A stretch of 58,323 nt of DNA from Flavobacteriales bacterium (lineage in GTDB: Bacteria > Bacteroidota > Bacteroidia > Flavobacteriales_E > Vicingaceae): positions 1 through 58,323 of the forward strand of contig JACJZA010000017.1 of the NCBI GenBank assembly GCA_020635825.1, written 5' to 3'. The position numbers and the translations under genes are program-made. The notes under the pieces were generated by a model. The model did not search any database. It was not told the DNA's origin and was given only the letters and a program-made list of their open reading frames with translations. Positions 25,494 to 34,168 of the stretch are shown one piece after another (position 1 is the stretch's first letter; each line of letters begins with the position of its first letter).

Positions 25494-26705
25494 TTATTTT
25501 TTTAACGCTAACAACAAAACACTTTGTTGTTTTTGTATTTCAAAGTTCATTAATGTTAAATCACTCACTACTATTTCCAATGGAAAATCATTGTATTGTG
25601 GATTATTATATATAGACAGATTAGCAACATTTAAATTCAACAACATTTCTTTTCCTAATACTTGCTGATTCAATGTTTCATATGAATGTATCTCTGCCAA
25701 TAATTTATCAATGGTATTTTCTCCTGTTCTCATAGCATTTAAATCTCCTTTTCCATTCATAATCTCTGTGTAATTTTTTACTAAAGCATTTTTTACCTGC
25801 TCTTGTGTCATTTTCTCATTACCACCTTCTGCAAAATGCAACAACATGGTATTTATCATTTCATTTATCTGTTGGCTTTGCTCCATGCTTTTATTCAGCA
25901 TCACTTCATCTATTAATGTGTCATTTTTTAATTGATGAAACAAAGATTGATTGTAGTTCATCGTTTTTACAATATCATCATTAATATGGTATTGAATATT
26001 GACAATCGAATCATTTACCACTCCACTATTATGTAATCTAACCAATGCAAACAGCATACTCATAGCTCCTACTACTAAAACAGCAGTAGTAATAGTTGTG
26101 GTCCGCATTTCTTTGTTTTTGATATATACATAAATATATATTGGTAAAAAAACAAAAAGGGCTAACGACATTCCTATCGTCATTAAGACATTGGCATAAG
26201 GCCAATGCATTACTTTAAAGAAAATACCATTGACCAATATAAACCCACTAATTGTTCCTGCAACGTTCAGCCAGATTCTGGGCTTACTTATTTTTTCTTT
26301 TATTTTAATGGTAAGCATTAAAGGCAGGAAAATAAAACTCAATAAAAATCCACCTAATACATACATGGCTCCTGCTCCGGGCATGTGGTAAATTTTTAAA
26401 AATGTAGCAACCAACAATAATACTGCTGCTGCAATTCCGATGATGTGTGTTGTTTTTTTCATGACTAATATGTTTTTAGTTAATAGATAGGTTGTTTCAT
26501 CCTGGATATTACGGATACCATCCTTCCCAAAAACAGCCATTGTTTCGTGCAACACTTCATCATAGTCGCTTTCGCGAGTTAAACGTTCTTCAATCATGCA
26601 GCAAATGTGGTCGAGCAAATCGTTGGTGAGCTCTTCCATTTCGGCTCCTCGAGCCAATATCATTTGCCTTATTTGATTGACCTGATTTTCATTTAAACAG
26701 ACCAT
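25494..26705 (-). CDS. Membrane protein with two GldL-like hairpins and a helical periplasmic domain
   Basis: 403 residues. An N-terminal helical cytoplasmic part (1-80, HAAS-like, often partnered with PadR regulators) precedes five transmembrane segments. TM1-2 and TM3-4 are repeats of one hairpin: FLKIYHMPGAGAMYVLGGF at about 103-121 and FFKVMHWPYANVLMTIGM at about 162-179, each followed by a FxFLP pattern. The FK-x-x-HxP motif recalls GldL of the T9SS motor. TM5 (about 205-223) leads into a helical domain whose end, FPLEIVVSDLTLMNFEIQKQQ, resembles the first domain of GldM as I remember it. No acidic residue is seen inside TM2 or TM4, unlike the essential Glu of GldL. It overlaps padR by 13 nt. 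Function unknown. Confidence 0.75.
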   Translation of the reverse strand: MVCLNENQVNQIRQMILARGAEMEELTNDLLDHICCMIEERLTRESDYDEVLHETMAVFGKDGIRNIQDETTYLLTKNILVMKKTTHIIGIAAAVLLLVATFLKIYHMPGAGAMYVLGGFLLSFIFLPLMLTIKIKEKISKPRIWLNVAGTISGFILVNGIFFKVMHWPYANVLMTIGMSLALFVFLPIYIYVYIKNKEMRTTTITTAVLVVGAMSMLFALVRLHNSGVVNDSIVNIQYHINDDIVKTMNYNQSLFHQLKNDTLIDEVMLNKSMEQSQQINEMINTMLLHFAEGGNEKMTQEQVKNALVKNYTEIMNGKGDLNAMRTGENTIDKLLAEIHSYETLNQQVLGKEMLLNLNVANLSIYNNPQYNDFPLEIVVSDLTLMNFEIQKQQSVLLLALKK

Positions 26706-27043
26706 GACAAATTTTGTGGCGCTACATTCATAATAGCTTTAAGTGTTTCAATAAACTGCTTTAATTCATCCACCATTTCAGTTGCTTTGCTGTTTCCTGT
26801 CTGGGTCAACTTGTAGTACTTTCGTACTCGGTTGCCTACCACTTCCTTTTCAGTCATTAGCAGCCCGTCGGCTTCTAATTTGTGCAAGGCAGGATACAAA
26901 GCTCCTTCTGTGAGGTTGATTTTTCCCTCAGTTATTTCTTTCACCTTTTGGGTTATTTGATACCCGTACATTCTACCATTTTCTGAGAGCAGTTTTAAAA
27001 TGATAGTTTTTAAGGTGCCTTTTAATAGTTCTTTTGAATACAT
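26693..27043 (-). CDS. PadR-family transcriptional regulator
   Basis: 116 residues. The winged helix is clear: LKGTLKTIILKLLSENG, then MYGYQITQKVKEIT and the wing EGALYPALHKLEADGLL. A C-terminal helix (about 88-112) is the dimerisation helix. PadR proteins usually repress their own operon. The gene overlaps the membrane protein gene by 13 nt, so both are made from one message. Three copies of ATACATAA-type half-sites sit at its start, one including the ATG. Confidence 0.93.
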   Translation of the reverse strand: MYSKELLKGTLKTIILKLLSENGRMYGYQITQKVKEITEGKINLTEGALYPALHKLEADGLLMTEKEVVGNRVRKYYKLTQTGNSKATEMVDELKQFIETLKAIMNVAPQNLSWSV

Positions 27044-27076
27044 AAGACAAATGTATACATAATTTTCTTATGTATA
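27038..27076 (-). promoter_or_regulatory. PadR operon promoter with repeated ATACATAA half-sites
   Basis: ATACATAA occurs at 27038-27045 and 27055-27062, and inverted as TTATGTAT at 27068-27075; the last two extend to a 9-bp perfect inverted repeat (27054-27062 and 27068-27076). A -7-like TACATTTG lies at 27048-27055 (minus), only 5 nt from the ATG. This is a good candidate for PadR autoregulation. Confidence 0.55.
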
Positions 27077-27180
27077 TAATTTTTAGATGCATATTTTTAT
27101 TTTTTTTCTTTAATTGAGTTTAGTTATCTTTATCAAAACCTTATCAATAAAGGGTTTTGGATTAAAAAATATTTTTCATT

Positions 27181-27795
27181 TTGATTGACATTTTAATCAT
27201 ACTACACGCTACTTTAGGTGGAATTGCCCTTTTAAGTGGATTAATTCCTCTGATGAGCCAAAAAGGAAGTAAAGCCCATAAAGAATATGGAAAAGTGTTT
27301 TATTATAGCATGTTGGCTGCTGCATTGGTGGGAGTAATTATTACAGTATTGCCCAAACACGAAAGCCCTTTTTTGTTTACCGTAGGGATTTTTAGCAGTT
27401 ATTTGGTTTTGAGCGGGAGAAGAGCCTTACGTTTTAAAAAAGAAAAACCAAGCATTATCGACCAAATCATTTCTATTGGGATGTTGTTGACCGGAATAGG
27501 CATGATTACTTTCCCATTAATAGTTTGGGGAGGCATAAACATTGTATTGACTGTTTTTGGTTTGTTGGGAATTAGCTTGGCCATTACCGATTTTCGAGTA
27601 TTTAAAAACTCCGAAAAACTTAAAAAAGGATGGCTAAAAATGCACATTGGTAAAATTACAGGGGGCTACATTGCAGCTACTACTGCTTTTGTAGTAGTAA
27701 ACAACACCTTTTTACCATCCTTGGTAGCTTGGTTAGCTCCGGGAGTTTTAGGGAGCATTTACATTGTGTATTGGACTACGAAAATGAAAGCTTAA
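27181..27795 (+). CDS. Multi-pass membrane protein, DUF2306-like
   Basis: 204 residues with about six transmembrane helices. The start is TTG; no in-frame ATG is present upstream. The opening ILHATLGGIALLSGLIPL, then KGSKAHKEYGKVFYY, matches the DUF2306 pattern of a His-containing first helix and a K-G-x-x-H-x-x-x-G loop. A later H (KMHIGKITGGY) could form a second ligand site. The function is unknown. It diverges from padR with a 137-nt gap, so it may share control. Confidence 0.7.
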   Translation: MIDILIILHATLGGIALLSGLIPLMSQKGSKAHKEYGKVFYYSMLAAALVGVIITVLPKHESPFLFTVGIFSSYLVLSGRRALRFKKEKPSIIDQIISIGMLLTGIGMITFPLIVWGGINIVLTVFGLLGISLAITDFRVFKNSEKLKKGWLKMHIGKITGGYIAATTAFVVVNNTFLPSLVAWLAPGVLGSIYIVYWTTKMKA

Positions 27796-27889
27796 TTTTT
27801 GTAATTTAAACTAAACTTTAGTTAAAATGAAAAACTCTTATCTACTTTAAATATTTCTTAATAAAATTCACAAATCAATTTATTATCAA

Positions 27890-28885
27890 ATGAATACAAT
27901 TTACAATCTTATAGAGGAGCTAAACAATGAGTTACGTATTCTTGCTAACGAAAAATATGATGAATATAGAAAAACTATACTTAAAGACTACAGTAATTAT
28001 ATTAGTATTGACTTATCCAAATGGAATACTCTTCAAAAAGAAAATTTATTAATAAATATATTAGAAGGAATTCATTATTATTACTTTATTTACTCAAATA
28101 AGAAATCATTCCCTATTACTAGTTTCAATGAAGTATATAATGTAATTAACGGACAAAAAACGATATACATCTACAAAAAAAGTATACCATATTTTTCTAT
28201 AAAAACCATTAAATTATTATTAGAAGAAGGTTACATATCTAATATTGAGTATCGATCATTCATTAAAAGATCTCGTTCAAGAAATAAACCTAACACTAAA
28301 AATTATGTGTTTAACTATGAAAATACAAAAGATTATTTCAATACTCCAAGACTAATAGCACAATTTCAAGAAATGTTCTTAAATGAATCTGGGTTTATTG
28401 AATTCATATATCTAATTTGTTTTGACAATAAAGAGTATAACTCAAAAAACATTAGAGAATCATATAATTATTCCTATATGGATAAATATGATTTTTTTAA
28501 TTTTTATAAAAACCAAGGTATTATATATTCTACACCTTTTTACAGTGGTAATAAATTTATTTTTAATCTTAATGAATATGAATTTTTTAACCCTGTCTAT
28601 TCTAAAAATGCCATTTTTGCCGAATTATTCGAATTTGATCAAGATATATTTATGAGAAATATAAATTTTATTGGTGACAAAACTGATTTTAGAATTAACC
28701 TATTCGCAAATCTTTATAATCAGTATGATTATAAAGTATTATTAAATCTGTATAATGAAAAAATTGCTGAAACCATTATTGAAGATGAACCAGATGAACA
28801 TATAGATTACAGTAATCTACTCAACAATCAAGGCTTAAATGAAATGTATGATGATGACTCAGACTGGCAGTGGAACATTGATTAA
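27890..28885 (+). CDS. Orphan protein of unknown function, Asn/Tyr/Ile-rich
   Basis: 331 residues without signal peptide or membrane segment. The composition is unusual, with many Asn, Tyr, Ile, Phe and Lys and few Ala or Gly, and the coding DNA is more A+T-rich than its neighbours. A middle basic stretch (RSFIKRSRSRNKPNTKNY, about 124-141) could bind nucleic acid or a partner. The C-terminus is strongly acidic (DEPDEH, then DDDSDWQWNID). No catalytic motif is recognised. The following two genes run in the same direction with gaps of 61 nt and an overlap of 4 nt. Confidence 0.6.
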   Translation: MNTIYNLIEELNNELRILANEKYDEYRKTILKDYSNYISIDLSKWNTLQKENLLINILEGIHYYYFIYSNKKSFPITSFNEVYNVINGQKTIYIYKKSIPYFSIKTIKLLLEEGYISNIEYRSFIKRSRSRNKPNTKNYVFNYENTKDYFNTPRLIAQFQEMFLNESGFIEFIYLICFDNKEYNSKNIRESYNYSYMDKYDFFNFYKNQGIIYSTPFYSGNKFIFNLNEYEFFNPVYSKNAIFAELFEFDQDIFMRNINFIGDKTDFRINLFANLYNQYDYKVLLNLYNEKIAETIIEDEPDEHIDYSNLLNNQGLNEMYDDDSDWQWNID

Positions 28886-28946
28886 TCTTATCATTTAAAT
28901 ATTATGTAAGAGATTTCACATTATTAAAAGAAAAAAAAAGACTCTA

Positions 28947-29438
28947 TTGAAAAAAACATATCACTTTTATTTTAGCATACTTCCTATAAATTTATTTAAT
29001 TCAGAAGTTTTTTTTTCTCAAAGTCATTTTGATTACATCTTCAATTATCAACAGCCTTTTCCTGAATATATTCAACAAAACTTGTGTGATATATTGCCTA
29101 ATGAAAAGGGGATTTTATTCTCCCAGCATGTTTTAAATCAAATTGACTATGCTACATTAATTAAAGATTTTAAATGTTGCTTTGGTTTCTTACTTCCAAC
29201 AGGTATTTATGATACTGATAATATAAGGTATTCTAAAAACTATACTATTAATTTTGAAATCTCTCAATTTAAAGACGCTATTCCAATGGATAATGTTCTA
29301 TTTTATTATGAAAGCCCATGGAAAGAAATATTAGAAATCAATCCTGATTTTTTCTATTTAAGAGATGCAAATCAAATTTTAATAGGTAGTAAAGATTCTC
29401 AACTATTAGAACATCTTACTAAAAACCATAATCAATGA
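28947..29438 (+). CDS. Orphan protein of unknown function
   Basis: 163 residues if the TTG at 28947 is the start; the next methionine is too far inside. Cytoplasmic by sequence. It is aromatic-rich, with KDFKCCFGFLLPTGIYDTDN and an end of KDSQLLEHLTKNHNQ. Its size, acidity and lack of motifs resemble immunity-type proteins, but nothing proves that. The last 4 nt overlap the start of the MORN-type gene, so the two are coupled. Confidence 0.55.
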   Translation: MKKTYHFYFSILPINLFNSEVFFSQSHFDYIFNYQQPFPEYIQQNLCDILPNEKGILFSQHVLNQIDYATLIKDFKCCFGFLLPTGIYDTDNIRYSKNYTINFEISQFKDAIPMDNVLFYYESPWKEILEINPDFFYLRDANQILIGSKDSQLLEHLTKNHNQ

Positions 29439-29992
29439 AGCTTTTTATAAGTATAATATTTGCATTTTTAAGCCTTAACGGTTTTTCACAAAAAAGATTC
29501 AACATCAACGACGTAAACATCATCAATGTATCCCAAGATTCCACTAAGAATTGGATGTGTTTCTTAAAAAGTGATAGCTCAAAAGTAACAGGTATAGTCT
29601 ACCGTTTAAATAATAAAGGGAAAGTAGTTCTTGAAAACTCTTATAAAAATGGACTTTTACACGGGGTAATAAAACAGTGGTTTAATAATGGCCAATTAGA
29701 ATTTCAGATGAATTTTGAGAATGGGAAACAAAACGGAGTTTCAAAAAGTTGGTTTGAAAATGGACAAATCTGTTCGATTCAAAATTATTTAGATGGAAAA
29801 CTTGATGGTGAATTTTTTGGATACTACGAAAATGGCCAACCCCAGGCTAAAGGGAATAGAATCAACTTTTTGTTAGAAGGAGATTTGTATAATTACCATA
29901 AAAATGGTCAAATTTCAATACATACCATTTACAAAAAAGATCAAATAATTACAGAAGAAGTTTGGGATGAAAAAGGTGTCAAAATTAAGTAG
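29435..29992 (+). CDS. Secreted YwqK/MORN-repeat protein
   Basis: 185 residues. The signal peptide MKLFISIIFAFLSLNGFS is followed by repeats of the form G.....WF.NGQ....NF..GK at about 65-175 (for example QWFNNGQLEF, SWFENGQICS, YYENGQPQAK, YHKNGQISIH). Such repeats are found in proteins annotated as YwqK-family antitoxins and in many Bacteroidota surface proteins. The presence of a signal peptide argues for an exported role. It meets the peptidase gene end to end with a 1-nt gap and no terminator. Confidence 0.75.
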   Translation: MKLFISIIFAFLSLNGFSQKRFNINDVNIINVSQDSTKNWMCFLKSDSSKVTGIVYRLNNKGKVVLENSYKNGLLHGVIKQWFNNGQLEFQMNFENGKQNGVSKSWFENGQICSIQNYLDGKLDGEFFGYYENGQPQAKGNRINFLLEGDLYNYHKNGQISIHTIYKKDQIITEEVWDEKGVKIK

Positions 29993-29993
29993 A

Positions 29994-31718
29994 TTAAACT
30001 CCCCCTAACTCCTCTTTTACAAACTCCACTAATTCTTTAACATAACTGGCTGTAAAATTAAATTCAATACCGGCAGTTTTATAAATCTCCCCTATTGATT
30101 TAGTGTAGCCTAATTTTAAGGCGTCTATGTATTGGTCAATTGCTTTGTTTGGGTTTTGTTTATAGTTTCTCCATACAGCAATGGCTCCTAATTGTGCCAT
30201 TCCGTATTCTATGTAATAAAAAGGTACTTCGTACAAGTGCAACTGTTTTTGCCACAAAGTACTCAATGCATTTTCGTTTGCACTCCAATCTACCACATTA
30301 CTACCAAAAGTTTTCATAATGCTATTCCAAGTAGCATAACGCTCTTCAACTGTATGAGTTGGGTTTTCGTACACCCAATGTTGGAATTTATCTATAGCCG
30401 CTACCCAAGGTAACGTTTCTAAGGCTTTTTCCAATTGTTCTTTTTTGGCTCTTTTCAGTTCTTCAGCATCGCTATAAAACTCATCCCAGTAATCCATGGT
30501 CAACAATTCCATGCTCATCGAAGCCAACTCTGCTACTTCTGATGGAGCATCTTTAAATCCTGTTAATTCCAAATCTCTCGACAAGAAAGAATGAACAGCA
30601 TGCCCACCTTCGTGTACCATGGTTACCAAATCGCGTTGCGAACCAACCGAGTTCATATAAATAAAAGGAACACCTATTTCATGCAACGGATAGTTAAAAC
30701 CGCCCGGAGCTTTTCCTTTTTTAGAATCTAAATCCACATATTTCATGTGTTTCATAATTTCTAAACGCTCTCCAAAATAAGGTCGTATTTTATAAAAACA
30801 CTGGATGGATTTATCAATTAACTCTTCTCCTCCTTCAAATGGTTTTAAAGCTTCTTTTCCTGTTGGGTCTACAGCCGTATCCCAAGGCATTAAAGCATCC
30901 ACTCCCAACAATTCCTTTTTCTCTTCATCAAAAGAATTGGTCATCGACACTACTTCACTGGCAATGGCATTGTGAAAATCAAAACAATCTTTTGGTTGGT
31001 AATCAAATCGACCCATAGCCGCAAACATGTAATCGCGGTAATTTTTAAAACCGGCGTTTTGTGCCACCTGATGACGCAACTGAATTAACTCGGTATATAA
31101 TTCGTTTAATTCATTTTCATCTTGTAAACGACGTTCATTAATCAATTGAAAAACTTCCTCCCGAACTTTTCTATCCGTTTTTTTCAAGTAATTAGATGCT
31201 TGTTGCAAAGTCAACTCTTTTCCATCATAATTGATGGTCATAGCCGCCGAAATAGTCCCATATTTTTGAGATAAAGCTTGTAATTTGGTATTCAAAGGAA
31301 TGTTTTCTTCTCTGAAAATTTCAATTTGCTTTTTAATCCCTCTCAAATAAATATGGTACTTGTCTTTGTTTAAATCGTTAACAAACTCAGAATTCACCAA
31401 CTTTAAATTAAAATCGTTGGCATAAGGTGCTATTTTAGGCTCAATCTGGGTAATGAAAAAATTAAAACTCTCCGCCAAGTCTTCATCGGTGGTATCAATG
31501 TTCATTTTAATGTAGCGCCAAGCCACATCTTCTTCCAATACCGCTTCCAGTTCGCTTCTGTCTTTCAACCATTCTTCTAATTCTTGAACGCTATTAATTT
31601 CACGATTTTTTAAATCCTCAAAGTAGATTTGTAATTTCTCCCATGAGTCTATCACCAAGTTGTCAGGTAAAAATCTTCTTTTATTTTTAGTAGGTATTTG
31701 TAATTCTGTGCTTTGCAT
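29994..31718 (-). CDS. M3-family oligoendopeptidase (PepF-like)
   Basis: 574 residues, a cytoplasmic zinc metallopeptidase that cleaves short peptides. The catalytic HEGGH is at 369-373 inside VTMVHEGGHAVHSF, with the third ligand glutamate in DAPSEVAELASMSMELL. The length and the M3 C-terminal block (FYYIEYGMAQLGAIAVW) fit the Bacteroidota M3 family. It stands alone on the minus strand; a terminator of the upstream gene lies just before its start. Confidence 0.93.
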   Translation of the reverse strand: MQSTELQIPTKNKRRFLPDNLVIDSWEKLQIYFEDLKNREINSVQELEEWLKDRSELEAVLEEDVAWRYIKMNIDTTDEDLAESFNFFITQIEPKIAPYANDFNLKLVNSEFVNDLNKDKYHIYLRGIKKQIEIFREENIPLNTKLQALSQKYGTISAAMTINYDGKELTLQQASNYLKKTDRKVREEVFQLINERRLQDENELNELYTELIQLRHQVAQNAGFKNYRDYMFAAMGRFDYQPKDCFDFHNAIASEVVSMTNSFDEEKKELLGVDALMPWDTAVDPTGKEALKPFEGGEELIDKSIQCFYKIRPYFGERLEIMKHMKYVDLDSKKGKAPGGFNYPLHEIGVPFIYMNSVGSQRDLVTMVHEGGHAVHSFLSRDLELTGFKDAPSEVAELASMSMELLTMDYWDEFYSDAEELKRAKKEQLEKALETLPWVAAIDKFQHWVYENPTHTVEERYATWNSIMKTFGSNVVDWSANENALSTLWQKQLHLYEVPFYYIEYGMAQLGAIAVWRNYKQNPNKAIDQYIDALKLGYTKSIGEIYKTAGIEFNFTASYVKELVEFVKEELGGV

Positions 31719-31735
31719 CTTCTAATTTTTTAGTC

Positions 31736-31766
31736 AAAAAAAATCCGAAACATTGGGTTTCGGATT
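31736..31766 (-). terminator. Intrinsic terminator of the DUF5606 gene
   Basis: A 9-bp stem AATCCGAAA / TTTCGGATT with a 7-nt loop is followed on the minus strand by a run of eight T. Confidence 0.87.
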
Positions 31767-31785
31767 AGATATATTGATTTTGGAA

Positions 31786-32316
31786 TTATCCTTTTTTAGC
31801 TCCAACTGTTTTTTTAGCAGTGCTTTTTGAAGCTGAAGTTTTAGTAGCTGCCGGTTTTTTGGCTGCTGTTTTTGGAGCCGCTTTTTTAGCAGGGGCTTTT
31901 TTACTTGCTTCTTTTTTCTCTTCTTTCGTTTCTTCAGGTTTTAATAAATCAGCACTTATCAATAAATTAAACCATTGGAATAATTTTTTAAGATCTGAAT
32001 TATATACTCTATCCTGATCAAATTCAGGTAAAATTTTCTCCAAATAAGTTCTTAATTCTTCCGGCTTTGAGTTATGCTCAATCGCTGCTTTACCTTTCGT
32101 AAAATCATAAATTTTCTGGTAAACTTCCACTAAAGGCATATCTTCACTTACCGTATAAAGACTTATATCTTCTAAGGCACTTACTTTATCGGTAGCATAT
32201 ACCGGCATTCTTTTTCCATCTGAAATTGCCTCTACAATTAATCCGTTTTTTGTAGAAGATATTACTTTGTATAATCCAGGCTTACCTGTAACTGAAATAA
32301 TTGACTGTAAATTCAT
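31786..32316 (-). CDS. DUF5606 protein with lysine/alanine-rich tail
   Basis: 176 residues. The conserved core (1-125) begins MNLQSIISVTGKPGLYKVIS and includes GKAAIEHNSKPEELRTYLEKI; I recognise this as the Bacteroidota family DUF5606, with unknown function. From about 128 the chain turns into a low-complexity tail of Lys, Ala and Pro (KKAPAKKAAPKTAAKKPAA), like histone-H1-like or nucleoid-binding tails. A -7-like TACATTTG lies at 32336-32343 (minus), 20 nt before the ATG. The gene is monocistronic. Confidence 0.88.
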   Translation of the reverse strand: MNLQSIISVTGKPGLYKVISSTKNGLIVEAISDGKRMPVYATDKVSALEDISLYTVSEDMPLVEVYQKIYDFTKGKAAIEHNSKPEELRTYLEKILPEFDQDRVYNSDLKKLFQWFNLLISADLLKPEETKEEKKEASKKAPAKKAAPKTAAKKPAATKTSASKSTAKKTVGAKKG

Positions 32317-32372
32317 ACTTAATTTTTAAGGATAGCAAATGTAATAAAATATGATTTGAATTAATAGTTTTT

Positions 32373-33878
32373 TTACACTGCTTTCTGAAGCCATCCAAAA
32401 GCTAATGGCAAAGACTCAATGATGTCGGAAGCAATCATGGCATATTCGGTGTTATTTTCTTTAGCCACGTCACCTGCCAAACCATGCAAATAAACTCCCA
32501 ACACTGCTGCTTCTTGCGGATGATAGCCTTGCGCTAATAAAGAAGTAACAATACCTGTAAGCACATCTCCACTACCTCCGGTTGCCATTCCCGGATTGCC
32601 TGTTGTATTAAAAAATACATTCCCTAAAGGTGTGGTTATAGAAGTGTTCGCTCCTTTTAATACTAGATACACATTATGTTTTAATGAAAAATTTTGTTGT
32701 AACTCCAATCGTTCTTCATCACTACTCCATTTTCCCACCAATCTTTCAAACTCTTTGGGATGAGGAGTTAAGATACTATCGGATGGTAAAAAAGATAACC
32801 ATGTTTTATTTTCAGATAAAATATTTAAGGCATCAGCATCCAGCACCAAAGGAGTTTGAGCATTTTGAATTAACAACTTAAGTATATTCTGTGTTTGCTT
32901 TTCCAATCCAATTCCTGGTCCAACACCTATTACATTGTATTTAGAAAGATCGGGTAAATCGGTTATAAACTCCTCCCCTTCCGATTCACTCCCCATAGCC
33001 TCAGGAACTACTGTTTGCAATATGGGTAATCCGATTTTTGGAACATGAGTAGTTAATAACCCCACACCTGTTTTTAAACAAGCTCTTGAAGCTAAAACTG
33101 CGGCTCCCATTTTACCTTTGCTACCAACAAGTAACAAAGCATGTCCATACGAACCTTTGTGAGTATATTTTGGTCTTTTTTGCAACATCAATGAAGCATC
33201 TTCATCTGATAGAGCATAATACTTGGTGTCTTGTGCTGCAATAAATGATTTATTCAAACCAATATCTAATACATGCCATTCCCCAACAAATTCATAATTG
33301 GAGGGAAACATCATAGCCAACTTGGGTATTTGAAAAGTGAGTGTATATTTTGCTTTTACTTTTTCACCATCATTTGCTCTGTTATCTTCAACATACAAAC
33401 CTGAGGGGATATCAATGGCTATAATTTCATTTTGATTAATTTGCGAAATAATTTCAGCAATAAAACCACTTATAGGTCTTGTTAATCCTAAACCAAAAAT
33501 GGCATCAATGACAATACTTTTTTCTTTGATACTCAAAGAATGATTAGCTTCGGTTAAAAAAACAGGAACTAACTCTAACTCTTTTAGCCTATCTAAATTA
33601 ACCTGAAAATCTGCTGAATATTTTTTTGAAAATTCAAGCACAAAAACCTCAACTTGATAACCGGCTTTTTTAAGCAAACGAGCAATCACCAATCCATCTC
33701 CGCCATTGTTACCAACACCACAGAAAACAGCAAACGAATTATCTTTCTGATAGTTTTTCTCTAGCCAATCAAAACATTTTGTGGCAGCTCTTTCCATTAA
33801 ATCAACCGAAGAAATGGGTTCATTCTTAATAGTAAAAGCATCTGCTTCACGTATTTGAGTAGCGGACAAAATATTCAT
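32373..33878 (-). CDS. nnr: Bifunctional NAD(P)HX epimerase / ADP-dependent dehydratase
   Basis: 501 residues, repairing hydrated NADH and NADPH. The N-terminal YjeF_N epimerase half (1-215) has VFCGVGNNGGDGLVIAR. The C-terminal ribokinase-like dehydratase half (from about 225) has KGSYGHALLLVGSKGKMGAA, LTPHPKEFERL and GNPGMATGGSGDVLTGI. The fused form is usual in bacteria. It is the last gene of a five-gene operon starting at serS and overlaps the DUF2752 gene by 4 nt. Confidence 0.95.
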   Translation of the reverse strand: MNILSATQIREADAFTIKNEPISSVDLMERAATKCFDWLEKNYQKDNSFAVFCGVGNNGGDGLVIARLLKKAGYQVEVFVLEFSKKYSADFQVNLDRLKELELVPVFLTEANHSLSIKEKSIVIDAIFGLGLTRPISGFIAEIISQINQNEIIAIDIPSGLYVEDNRANDGEKVKAKYTLTFQIPKLAMMFPSNYEFVGEWHVLDIGLNKSFIAAQDTKYYALSDEDASLMLQKRPKYTHKGSYGHALLLVGSKGKMGAAVLASRACLKTGVGLLTTHVPKIGLPILQTVVPEAMGSESEGEEFITDLPDLSKYNVIGVGPGIGLEKQTQNILKLLIQNAQTPLVLDADALNILSENKTWLSFLPSDSILTPHPKEFERLVGKWSSDEERLELQQNFSLKHNVYLVLKGANTSITTPLGNVFFNTTGNPGMATGGSGDVLTGIVTSLLAQGYHPQEAAVLGVYLHGLAGDVAKENNTEYAMIASDIIESLPLAFGWLQKAV

Positions 33879-34168
33879 AACACTAACTTTAATATAAAGT
33901 TAATGACAACAATGGAAATATTAAAAATAAAGAGGTATTTAAGCCAAACTGCACCGTTTTTGAAACGAAAAATTAAATGTGCAACTAACAAAAAAAACAT
34001 AATAATCATGGGCATTAAAGCAGGGTAATAATAAAAACTCCCCACAAAATCACCTTTTAATAAAGCTATGAATGACCTTTGCATACCACAACCCAAACAA
34101 TCCATATTCCAATACTTTTTGTATGGGCAAGCCATCATGTTATTTTCCAACCAAGTTACCAGTCCCAT
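33875..34168 (-). CDS. DUF2752 small membrane protein
   Basis: 97 residues with two transmembrane helices after a cysteine-rich start. The family motif is visible as CPYKKYWNMDCLGCGMQRS at 14-32 (CP...CLGCGxxRS). The role is unknown. It overlaps nnr by 4 nt and begins immediately after the stop of the large TPR gene. Confidence 0.85.
   Translation of the reverse strand: MGLVTWLENNMMACPYKKYWNMDCLGCGMQRSFIALLKGDFVGSFYYYPALMPMIIMFFLLVAHLIFRFKNGAVWLKYLFIFNISIVVINFILKLVL

Noticed and set aside
29435..29992. Toxin-antitoxin pair with the YwqK-type protein as antitoxin
   Set aside because: The protein has a signal peptide and the neighbours show no toxin motif, so a classical cytoplasmic module is not supported.
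31820..32017. Plus-strand reading frame opposite the DUF5606 tail
   Set aside because: It is the antisense of a Lys/Ala repeat, which automatically gives a Phe/Ala/Gly-rich open frame.
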